DNA of 5,578 nucleotides from Microscillaceae bacterium (lineage in GTDB: Bacteria > Bacteroidota > Bacteroidia > Cytophagales > Microscillaceae): NCBI GenBank assembly GCA_003449595.1, contig DMHB01000316.1, positions 1 to 5,578 of the forward strand, given 5' to 3'. The notes beneath the pieces are model-generated. The model was not told the DNA's origin and did not search any database. It saw only the letters and a list, made by a program, of their open reading frames with translations. Below, in pieces: positions 1 to 5,578 of this stretch (position 1 is its first letter; every line of letters begins with the position of its first letter). Position numbers and translations under genes: made by a program.

Positions 1-536
1 TCATGATGGGTGCGCGGGTATTGTTCAACATTAATCAGACCTCTTTTACTAACGCCGACGAAACCTGCCGAATGTTTATAGAAAGCCTTTCTGATATGGG
101 AATGAATTTCTATGAGCCTTTCGATGTATCGGGATATGATGCGTACCACCAAGAGCCTATGTTTAACCGCGCTTGGATTTCGACCAACCGCCTGACCAAC
201 CGCTATAAATTTATCGAAGATTTGCTGCGAACCGATATGATGGGCGGCAACAATGCCTTTGGGTTCAGCATCAACCTGATTCAATATTGCGAGCGAACCA
301 TCAGCGATCCTTCTAACCCCAATATTTTGGTGGACGAATTTGTCAACATTGCCCTGCCACAAACCATCACCACAGAACGGAGAAACTACTTCAAATTTGT
401 GCTCAATGCCGATTTACCCGATATGAACTGGACGGTAGAGTGGAGTCGCCGCAACAACCCGGGGTCGGCAGTGCCTATGCAATTGCAGAAATTCTTCAAT
501 GCTGTTTTGCAATCGCCTGAGTATCAATTATTTTAA
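1..536 (+). CDS. DUF1800 family protein, C-terminal part (5' truncated by window)
   Basis: The reading frame is open from the window edge to a TAA at 534-536. The ATG codons at 3 and 6 are probably internal methionines, because what follows resembles only the last third of a DUF1800 protein. Counting from the ATG at 3, residues 38-52 (EPFDVSGYDAYHQEP) and the following N-R-A-W-I-S segment match the 'PP-x-V-x-G-W...YYQEP..Y..WI' block near the C-terminus of this family. The protein ends in SPEYQLF, a typical family ending. DUF1800 proteins have no established reaction. In Bacteroidota they are usually encoded directly upstream of a DUF1501 protein, as here (27 nt gap), and are thought to be exported. 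The N-terminus and any signal peptide are outside the window. Family assignment is from remembered motifs and is fairly secure; function is unknown. Confidence 0.85.
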   Translation, partial: MMGARVLFNINQTSFTNADETCRMFIESLSDMGMNFYEPFDVSGYDAYHQEPMFNRAWISTNRLTNRYKFIEDLLRTDMMGGNNAFGFSINLIQYCERTISDPSNPNILVDEFVNIALPQTITTERRNYFKFVLNADLPDMNWTVEWSRRNNPGSAVPMQLQKFFNAVLQSPEYQLF

Positions 537-563
537 AACTTGCCATTTCTAATGCACAACGTT

Positions 564-2252
564 ATGAAAAGACGTGAATTTCTCAAAAATATGACTTTGG
601 CTTCTGGTGCGCCTTTCTTACTCAATGGCATACCAGTCAACCTAATGGCTTCCAATAGTGCGCTTCATTTGGCTGCTGCCACCGCCGACAATGACCGGGT
701 GTTGATTATTTTGCAACTCCACGGTGGTAACGACGGCTTGAATACCCTCATTCCCATTGATCAATACAGCATTTACTACAACCGTCGCGCCAACATTGCT
801 ATTCCTGATTTTGGTGCCAGAAAATTCATCGCCTTAGACAGTACCCTGCCAGTGCGCGACCAAGTGGGTTTGCACCCCGATATGGTAGGGATGAAGGCGC
901 TTTATGATCAAGGCAAAGTATCGATTGTGCAAGGTGTAGCCTATGAAAACACCAATGGTTCACATTTCCGTGGGCGAGATATTTGGTTTATGGGGGGCAA
1001 CTACAACGATTATTATAGCTCGGGGTGGGTGGGTCGCTATTTAGACCAAATATATCCCAACTATCCGACAGCCTACCCCAACAGCAATATGCCCGACCCT
1101 TTGGCATTAGAAATAGGCAATGAAGTATCGTTGGTTTTCCACCGCAGCAATGGCATACCGGTTTCGGTATCTATCCAAAATCCTGATCAGTTTTTCAATT
1201 TAGTAGATGAGCTTCAAGGATTTAAAGACAAACAAGGGTTCGACCCTCGGGGCATACCGCCTACCAGCCTCAACAATTCCCCTTATGGGCAGGAACTCAA
1301 CTGGATTTTAGGTTTGGAAGACAAGTCAGCCGATTATGCCACACGCCTCAAACAAGTATTCGACAGAGGGCGCAATAGCCAAGGCATCAATTACCCAACG
1401 CTGTATCCGCTCAATGCGCCCCGTGGCAGCTTGTTCAATCCGCTTTCTTCGCAGTTGCGTTTGGTGGCGCGTTTACTGAGCGGAGGCATCAAAACCAAAA
1501 TCTTCTTGGTGCGTATTGGCGGGTTCGATACCCACGCCCAGCAGGTAGAAGATTATGATCCTACTTTGGGCAGACACTCAGCCTTGTTGTACCACGTTTC
1601 GTCGGCGATGAAAGCATTCCAAGACGATTTGAAAAACTTAGGTTTAGAAAATCGTGTGCTCACCATTACCTTGTCAGAGTTTGGCCGCCGCATCGACTCG
1701 AACGCCAGTTATGGCTCCGACCACGGCACCGCAGCCCCTATTCTAATGTTTGGCGCGGGTGTAAAGCCTGGTGTCATCGGCACCAATGCAGACCTATCGC
1801 GCCCCGGGGGAAATTTGCCAGTGCAGTTTGATTATCGCCAGATTTACACAGCCATTTTGCAAGATTGGTTTGGCGCAACCGATGACCAAATCAGGCAGAC
1901 ACTTTTTGGCAATTATTTGAACACTAAATTGGCAGTCATCAATACCAATGGACAAGTAACCACCAACTTAGACGATTTCAAAGAGGCTCGCTTCCGCCTA
2001 AATGCTTGCTACCCTAATCCGGCCAACGAATCGACTACGTTTTCTTTTTATCTGAACACACCGGCTACGGTCAATTTAGGGTTGTTTGACTTAAAAGGCA
2101 GTTTGGTAAAAACCATTGTATCAAATCAAACTTTTGGTATTGGTTTGCACGAAATACCCGTCGATTTGAGCCAGTTGGTAGCAGGCACCTACGTTTATAC
2201 CATTGAAACCGATAACTTGCAAGACTCTAAAAAACTAATTATTCAAAAATAA
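564..2252 (+). CDS. DUF1501 family secreted protein with Tat-like signal and T9SS type A sorting domain
   Basis: This is a 562-residue protein of the DUF1501 family (PF07394), related to the alkaline phosphatase/sulfatase fold; its substrate is unknown. I chose the ATG at 564 because it gives the family-typical start MKRREFLK, a twin-arginine-like motif followed by a hydrophobic stretch ending near NLMA (about residue 29). In-frame starts at 540 (TTG) and 552 (ATG) would add 8 or 4 residues before the RR motif. Family landmarks are HGGNDG (53-58), LHPDM with SHFRGRDIWF further on, GGFDTH (319-324), SEFGRR (371-376) and SDHG (385-388). The His and Asp residues in these blocks are candidate metal or active-site ligands (inference). 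Residues about 476-562 form a T9SS type A sorting domain: YPNPA (483-487), GTY (541-543) and a basic end KKLIIQK. It therefore probably crosses the outer membrane through the Por system. It lies between the DUF1800 gene and a beta-barrel gene, apparently in one operon. Confidence 0.93.
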   Translation: MKRREFLKNMTLASGAPFLLNGIPVNLMASNSALHLAAATADNDRVLIILQLHGGNDGLNTLIPIDQYSIYYNRRANIAIPDFGARKFIALDSTLPVRDQVGLHPDMVGMKALYDQGKVSIVQGVAYENTNGSHFRGRDIWFMGGNYNDYYSSGWVGRYLDQIYPNYPTAYPNSNMPDPLALEIGNEVSLVFHRSNGIPVSVSIQNPDQFFNLVDELQGFKDKQGFDPRGIPPTSLNNSPYGQELNWILGLEDKSADYATRLKQVFDRGRNSQGINYPTLYPLNAPRGSLFNPLSSQLRLVARLLSGGIKTKIFLVRIGGFDTHAQQVEDYDPTLGRHSALLYHVSSAMKAFQDDLKNLGLENRVLTITLSEFGRRIDSNASYGSDHGTAAPILMFGAGVKPGVIGTNADLSRPGGNLPVQFDYRQIYTAILQDWFGATDDQIRQTLFGNYLNTKLAVINTNGQVTTNLDDFKEARFRLNACYPNPANESTTFSFYLNTPATVNLGLFDLKGSLVKTIVSNQTFGIGLHEIPVDLSQLVAGTYVYTIETDNLQDSKKLIIQK

Positions 2253-2273
2253 AGATCCCTAATACTTACAAGT

Positions 2274-3182
2274 ATGACAAACAGGTGTATTTATTGCAAA
2301 CCGTTCTTTTGGATGGTTGTAGGTTTGTGTTGGCTCGCTTCTTCGGATGTCTGGGCACAATACAAAGTCAAAAAGAAAGGCGAAAACAAGTCGAATAAAA
2401 GTCGCTTCGAGCGCTCGCAATGGTGGCTGGGGCTAAAAATTGGGGGCAACCTGACACAGGCTACGCCCACGGCACGCTACAGTGTGCTGACCTCTACGGC
2501 TTCCAATATTTTGGTGGCCAATAGTTTTCAGAAAAACTATCAAGATTTCAGCCAAGTAGGGTTTCAGTTTGGAGCTATTCTGACTTATAACTTTTATGAA
2601 AACCTTAGTTTGAGTTTTCAGCCGGCCTATTATCGAATCCGGTATCGGTACACCAACAACTATACTTGGCAAGACCCCTCGGTAGCAACCAATATTTTGA
2701 CGATGAGCTATACGCATACCCAAACTACCGACTATTTGGACTTGCCGTTGGCCATTCGCTATGAATTTTTGAAAGACAATCGTGTAAAACCTTACTTACA
2801 GGCCGGAGGCTATGTAGGTGTTTTGCTGAATGCAAGCAAAAACATTGAAATCAAAGGCAATGACCAAGCCTCGGGCACCGGTGCCTTTAGTACGGCTTCT
2901 ACCACAGTAGGCACGGGCAGGCTTTACCAAACCTTCAGCGGCGGTTTGTTGTTTGGCGGCGGAGTAAATGCAGACTTTGGTAATCTGCGCATCGCGTTAG
3001 AGTGCAATTATCGTTTAGGACTTTCGAACCTCACCAACCGAGCCAACCGGTTTTCTGACCCGCGCCTGACCGGTATAGGCGATGTACCTGACGATCTCTT
3101 GGCCAACAACTTGGAAATGACCTTAGGGCTGATGTTTCCGCTCAAATATTTGGTAAAAGATTATAAAAGAGTGAACCCCTAA
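2274..3182 (+). CDS. Outer-membrane beta-barrel protein (PorT-like)
   Basis: This 302-residue protein starts at the ATG at 2274, 21 nt after the DUF1501 stop codon. The N-terminus is a signal peptide: a short basic/polar start, a hydrophobic core at about residues 11-22, and a likely cut after VWA (residue 28) before QY. A lysine-rich stretch (about 31-44) follows. The rest reads as alternating amphipathic strands with glycines and aromatics at turns, for example WLGLKIGGNLT, GFQFGAILTYNFYENLSLSFQPAYY, YLDLPLAIRYEF, KPYLQAGGYVGVL and FSGGLLFGGGVNADFG. The 'Y-L-D/E-L-P-L' strand followed by 'P-Y-L-x-x-G' is characteristic of the outer membrane protein beta-barrel family that contains PorT. No catalytic motif is visible. 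PorT itself belongs to the T9SS machinery, but many relatives have no known role, so this should not be called PorT on sequence alone. Context suggests a partner in the same envelope operon. Confidence 0.85.
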   Translation: MTNRCIYCKPFFWMVVGLCWLASSDVWAQYKVKKKGENKSNKSRFERSQWWLGLKIGGNLTQATPTARYSVLTSTASNILVANSFQKNYQDFSQVGFQFGAILTYNFYENLSLSFQPAYYRIRYRYTNNYTWQDPSVATNILTMSYTHTQTTDYLDLPLAIRYEFLKDNRVKPYLQAGGYVGVLLNASKNIEIKGNDQASGTGAFSTASTTVGTGRLYQTFSGGLLFGGGVNADFGNLRIALECNYRLGLSNLTNRANRFSDPRLTGIGDVPDDLLANNLEMTLGLMFPLKYLVKDYKRVNP

Positions 3183-3196
3183 TTAGCAGAAACCTT

Positions 3197-4405
3197 ATGC
3201 AAAAAATACTTACTTATGCTTGCTTTTGGGCGCTGATATTGTGTTGGAGCGCTTGCTCGTCGAACAAAGATGTGAAGCCCAGCGATAGTTTTACCAAGAT
3301 ATATGACAATGGAGAGTTTGGAGGCTCTTTTTTCCCTGTGGATGTCAAGCAAACCACCGATGGAGGCTACCTGATATTGGCAGAAGCTCGCCTTACTTCG
3401 TCTAATTTTTATGGGGTGTATTTGTTGCGCACCAACGAGCGCGGCGATGTGATTTGGAGTCGGCAAGCCCCGGCAAACTTTGTGAATCCTGTACCCGGAC
3501 TATTTGCCGTAAACGATCAGTTTTTCTTTTTTTGTATGGATGCCACTTCTCTGGCTACCTATGCGATGCAAGTAGTGGAAGGCGGCGACCCTGTCATAGT
3601 ACAAACTTTTGGCACACTGATTTATCCGCTCCATGCCTCACGGTTGCCTGATGGCGGGTATATTTTGCTAAGTTACGACAGGGTGTTGCAAAGCACCCGA
3701 ATGACCAGGTTCAATGCCAATTTTGGGATTGTATGGCAAAATCAATACGCTGTGTTAGAAAACCCCGAAGCACTTCTGGTGGCGCACCTTACCCGCACCG
3801 GCCAACGGTTGCCTTTCTTAACAGGATTTATTGGCGATGGCAGCCCCAATACGTTCTTTTTCAATGGATTTCAGAATTTCACCTTTGCGCTCAAGTTTGT
3901 AAACGTTGCCAATGGCGACGGTGCAGGCTTAGGGGTTATCAATGGTTTCCGCTACAGCGGTGCTATCAGTGCGGCAGTTCCCATTGCCAACAATCGTTTT
4001 GCATTTACCCGCTTTAGCTTTGGGTCTAATTTCATTCTTCCGCAACAAACAATCAGCACCTTGGCCATTGCTTCAGCCTCCGATTTTGGTGGACAGCCCC
4101 TCAGCGAACTCAACAACAACGCCAAAGTGGCCGCCTTGCGCATTACATCGGGCAGCCGCGATGTGGTGATTTTTGCCAGCGATACCAAGGCCAACCAAAT
4201 TGTATTGTATGCTTACAATGCCCAAACCGGCGCACTGATTCGAACCAAGTATTTAGGCTCGGGAAATCCTTACGAAATTGCCAACTTGGCCACCACCCAA
4301 GACGGAGGATTGGTTATCATCGGCACCAATTATTTGGCCGGACGATTTCCACGCATTGCCCTGTTTAAATTATCGAGTGCAGAATTTAACAACTTTGTGA
4401 AATAA
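3197..4405 (+). CDS. Probable lipoprotein with DGGY beta-propeller-like repeats
   Basis: This 402-residue protein starts at the ATG at 3197, 14 nt after the preceding stop codon. Residues 1-19 form a hydrophobic signal ending W-S-A before Cys20, which fits a lax Bacteroidota lipobox although Trp at -3 is unusual; SSNKD follows the cysteine. The mature part has repeats of the kind found in beta-propeller proteins: KQTTDGGYLILAEA (51-64), SRLPDGGYILLSY (148-160) and ATTQDGGLVIIGT (365-377). The first two are each followed by an 'N-x-x-G-x-x-x-W' segment (NERGDVIW at 80-87 and NANFGIVW at 173-180). The middle third is more divergent. The protein is probably anchored to the outer membrane. No enzymatic residues are recognisable and the function is unknown. 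A run of T5-C-T7 at 3521-3533 encodes a phenylalanine stretch and the frame is intact. No intrinsic terminator directly follows the gene. Confidence 0.75.
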   Translation: MQKILTYACFWALILCWSACSSNKDVKPSDSFTKIYDNGEFGGSFFPVDVKQTTDGGYLILAEARLTSSNFYGVYLLRTNERGDVIWSRQAPANFVNPVPGLFAVNDQFFFFCMDATSLATYAMQVVEGGDPVIVQTFGTLIYPLHASRLPDGGYILLSYDRVLQSTRMTRFNANFGIVWQNQYAVLENPEALLVAHLTRTGQRLPFLTGFIGDGSPNTFFFNGFQNFTFALKFVNVANGDGAGLGVINGFRYSGAISAAVPIANNRFAFTRFSFGSNFILPQQTISTLAIASASDFGGQPLSELNNNAKVAALRITSGSRDVVIFASDTKANQIVLYAYNAQTGALIRTKYLGSGNPYEIANLATTQDGGLVIIGTNYLAGRFPRIALFKLSSAEFNNFVK

Positions 4406-4413
4406 AAAAACAA

Positions 4414-4428
4414 GTCAAAATTTTTGAC
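4414..4428. repeat. Perfect 7-bp inverted repeat overlapping the tRNA promoter -33 box
   Basis: GTCAAAA-T-TTTTGAC is a perfect palindrome with a single central base, 8 nt after the lipoprotein stop codon. Its right arm contains the TTTG of the tRNA promoter. The dyad could be an operator. As RNA it could form only a 5-bp stem, with no T-tract after it, so it is not an intrinsic terminator. In an A/T-rich gap it could also have arisen by chance. Confidence 0.4.
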
Positions 4429-4454
4429 ATCTAAAAAACAAATTACTACCTTTG
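4423..4454 (+). promoter_or_regulatory. Bacteroidota-type promoter for the tRNA
   Basis: TTTG at 4423-4426 (-33 element) and TACCTTTG at 4447-4454 (exact TAnnTTTG, -7 element) are separated by 20 nt, the spacing expected for the primary sigma factor of Bacteroidota. Transcription would begin around 4459-4462, giving a 5' leader of about 16-19 nt before the tRNA. This position between the lipoprotein gene and the tRNA gives the tRNA its own promoter. Confidence 0.8.
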
Positions 4455-4459
4455 TAGCC

Positions 4460-4473
4460 CGTATTCAAATACG
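4460..4473 (+). repeat. Inverted repeat in the tRNA 5' leader
   Basis: CGTATT-CA-AATACG is a perfect inverted repeat. As RNA it could fold into a 5-bp stem with a TCAA loop. It begins about where transcription should start and ends 4 nt before the mature tRNA, so the primary transcript may carry a small 5' hairpin that RNase P removes. The role is inferred. Confidence 0.4.
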
Positions 4474-4477
4474 CAAT

Positions 4478-4551
4478 GGCTTCGTAGCTCAACTGAATAG
4501 AGCATCTGACTACGGATCAGAAGGTTACAGGTTTGAATCCTGTCGAGGTCA
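4478..4551 (+). tRNA. tRNA-Arg (anticodon ACG), CCA not encoded
   Basis: A 74-nt cloverleaf can be drawn by hand. The acceptor stem pairs 4478-4484 with 4544-4550, with two wobbles (G2-U71 and U4-G69), and the discriminator is A73 at 4551. The D stem is 4487-4490 with 4500-4503 and a 9-nt loop. The anticodon stem is 4505-4509 with 4517-4521, fully paired. The loop is CTACGGA, with the anticodon ACG at 4512-4514. The variable loop is 5 nt, and the T stem is 4527-4531 with 4539-4543, fully paired. A34 should be deaminated to inosine by TadA, so the tRNA reads CGU, CGC and CGA. A20 and C35 agree with bacterial arginine identity. CAA follows the discriminator, so CCA must be added by the nucleotidyltransferase. 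The core is unusual: A19 (4496) and U56 (4534) replace G19 and C56, and the 15-48 pair is A-U. Confidence 0.96.
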
Positions 4552-4574
4552 CAATTTCCAATAATGGATGAAAC

Positions 4575-4607
4575 AAAAAAACCCGCTTTTTCAAAGTGGG
4601 TTTTTTT
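4575..4607. terminator. Intrinsic terminator after the tRNA, potentially bidirectional
   Basis: A GC-containing stem (4582-4589, CCCGCTTT) pairs with 4593-4600 (AAAGTGGG) through one G-U wobble and a TTC loop. It is flanked by A7 (4575-4581) and T7 (4601-4607), which extend the pairing and supply the U-tract on either strand. It lies 23 nt after the tRNA. It ends the tRNA transcript and probably also any read-through from the upstream operon, which has no obvious terminator of its own. Confidence 0.9.
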
Positions 4608-4620
4608 ATTTGCAAAGCGC

Positions 4621-4628
4621 TATTTTTG
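4621..4628 (+). promoter_or_regulatory. Possible -7 element upstream of the SPFH gene
   Basis: TATTTTTG matches TAnnTTTG exactly, but no TTTG lies 19-21 nt upstream, where the terminator sits. It would give a leader of about 105 nt. A second, imperfect candidate is TATATTGC at 4700-4707, closer to the start codon but also without a clear -33 partner. A promoter for the SPFH gene is expected between 4608 and 4739 because a strong terminator precedes it. Which site is used cannot be decided by eye. Confidence 0.3.
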
Positions 4629-4739
4629 ACTGTATGACCAAGTAAGTTTAACTACAAGTTTAGCAAGCAAGGTAAGTAATTCGGTCAGTAAAAAATCGCT
4701 ATATTGCCCTTATCTCTCCCCACCCAAAAACTACAAATT

Positions 4740-5578
4740 ATGTTTGGCATCAACTACATCAAATTCGACTCTACTACCTACGTCATTCACTATGTGAAGG
4801 GTAAAATTCGCAAAGAAGGGCGCGGGCTATCCTTTTTCTATTTTGCTTGGAACTCATCCATTGCGGCCATTGCTACCGGTAGCAACGACGTGCCTTTTTT
4901 CTTCAATTGCCTTACAGCAGATTTCCAGACCATTTCGGTACAAGGGCAAATTACTTACCGCGTGGCCAATCCCAAGCAATTGGCTGAATTGTTAGACTTT
5001 AGTGTCGATCGATTTGGGCATTACAAAACCAACGATAACGAGAAAATCAGCCTCCGGCTCAATGTTGAAGCACAAGCAGCCATAGGCGGATTGGTACAGC
5101 AATTATCGCTCAAAGAGGCTTTGCGCAGTGCCAAACCCATCGAAGAAAATATCAAAACCGGTCTTGTTCAATCGGACGCTATCAAAATGTTGGGCATCGA
5201 GCCGCTCAGCGTCAACATTGCTGCCGTGAAAGCTACTCCCGAAATGGAGCGCGCCTTGGAAGCCGAAACCCGCGAAGCCTTACAGCAAGAGTCAGACAAG
5301 GCAGTATATGACAGGCGGAATTTTGCTGTGGTTCAAGAACGAACCATCAAAGAAAATGAGCTAAACACCGAAATTGCTGTAGAAGAAAAGCGCAAGCAAA
5401 TCGTCGAAAAACAAATGGAAATTCAAGAAATTGAACAAACCAACCACAAAAAAATAGCGCTGATGGAGGTAGATGCCAAGATTGCCGTAGAAATAGAACG
5501 CCAAAAGCTCATCGATTTGGAAACTACCAACCAACGCAAACAGGCCGAAACCCAAGGTTTTGCTTTAGAAACTACGCT
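4740..5578 (+). CDS. SPFH/band-7 domain protein, N-terminal part (3' truncated by window)
   Basis: The frame is open from the ATG at 4740 to the window end: 279 complete codons with no stop. Residues about 3-165 form an SPFH (stomatin/prohibitin/flotillin/HflK) domain. It starts MFGINYIKFD, with TYVIHYVKGKIRKEGRGLSFFY, and TADFQTISVQGQITYRVANP (59-78) is the characteristic strand pair of the domain. From TPEMERALEAETREALQQE (166 on) the protein becomes a highly charged heptad-like coiled coil with IKENELNTEIAVEEKRKQI (203-221), as in flotillin-like scaffolds. No hydrophobic N-terminal membrane helix is visible, unlike HflK, HflC or stomatin, so it may be cytosolic or peripherally membrane-bound. 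Such proteins form oligomeric scaffolds; the partner and role here are unknown. The start is supported by the family-like N-terminus and an A-rich leader (CAAAAACTACAAATT) without a Shine-Dalgarno sequence. It is a separate unit from the upstream operon. Confidence 0.9.
   Translation, partial: MFGINYIKFDSTTYVIHYVKGKIRKEGRGLSFFYFAWNSSIAAIATGSNDVPFFFNCLTADFQTISVQGQITYRVANPKQLAELLDFSVDRFGHYKTNDNEKISLRLNVEAQAAIGGLVQQLSLKEALRSAKPIEENIKTGLVQSDAIKMLGIEPLSVNIAAVKATPEMERALEAETREALQQESDKAVYDRRNFAVVQERTIKENELNTEIAVEEKRKQIVEKQMEIQEIEQTNHKKIALMEVDAKIAVEIERQKLIDLETTNQRKQAETQGFALETT

Noticed and set aside
2433..2723. Minus-strand open frame of 96 codons inside the beta-barrel gene
   Set aside because: It is fully contained in a convincing plus-strand gene with signal peptide and strand pattern, and its translation shows no domain or sensible composition.
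3179..3466. Minus-strand open frame of 95 codons over the start of the lipoprotein gene
   Set aside because: It is antisense to the signal peptide and first repeat of a real gene, with no recognisable motif or promoter.
3521..3533. T5-C-T7 tract as a possible phase-variation or frameshift site
   Set aside because: The frame is intact through it, it encodes a plausible Phe stretch in a strand, and one copy in one genome gives no sign of length variation.
3733..4194. Several short plus- and minus-strand frames inside the lipoprotein gene
   Set aside because: They are frame shadows; the translations are rich in Cys, Trp and Arg without pattern, while the main frame carries the repeat motifs.
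4641..4680. AAGTTTA direct copies (4644-4650 and 4656-4662) and related AAGTAAGT-like words
   Set aside because: The copies are 7 bases long in A/T-rich non-coding DNA, not regularly extended; chance is the simplest explanation.
4552..4739. tRNA-associated integration site or mobile element
   Set aside because: No repeat of the tRNA 3' end, integrase or altered composition is seen downstream; a normal terminator and SPFH gene follow.
5361..5555. Minus-strand frame rich in Phe and Leu resembling a small membrane protein
   Set aside because: It is the antisense of the charged Glu/Lys-rich coiled coil of the SPFH gene, which automatically gives Phe/Leu-rich translations.

Overview
The window looks like a chromosomal segment of a member of the Bacteroidota, probably Cytophagales-like; that rank is a guess. 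Four things point there. The second gene ends in a type IX secretion (T9SS) type A sorting domain. The first two genes form the DUF1800-DUF1501 pair common in that phylum. The tRNA promoter matches the Bacteroidota consensus (TTTG, 20 nt, TAnnTTTG). The start codons lack Shine-Dalgarno sequences and sit in A-rich leaders. No mobile element, CRISPR array, rRNA or protein-coding gene on the minus strand could be supported.

Bases 1-4405 hold four same-strand genes with gaps of 14-27 nt, which look like one operon whose start lies before the window. In order they are the C-terminal part of a DUF1800 protein, a complete DUF1501 protein with a Tat-like N-terminus and a T9SS C-terminal domain, a PorT-like outer-membrane beta-barrel protein, and a probable lipoprotein with DGGY-type beta-propeller-like repeats. 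All appear to be envelope or secreted proteins. A joint surface role is plausible, but the sequence does not show a substrate or reaction.

Bases 4406-4739 are non-coding and compact. They hold a perfect 7-bp inverted repeat overlapping a -33 element, a near-consensus promoter, a short leader with its own inverted repeat, a tRNA-Arg(ACG) without encoded CCA, and a strong intrinsic terminator. A weakly supported promoter region for the next gene follows. The tRNA carries A19 and U56 in place of the near-universal G19 and C56, which would keep the D-loop/T-loop tertiary pair as A-U.

From 4740 to the window end is the N-terminal part of an SPFH/band-7 protein with a long charged coiled coil and no visible N-terminal membrane anchor. 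It runs off the window without a stop codon. The window is mostly recognisable Bacteroidota biology. The items most worth a second look are the tRNA tertiary-pair swap, the apparent Tat plus T9SS targeting of the DUF1501 protein, and the envelope cluster around it.
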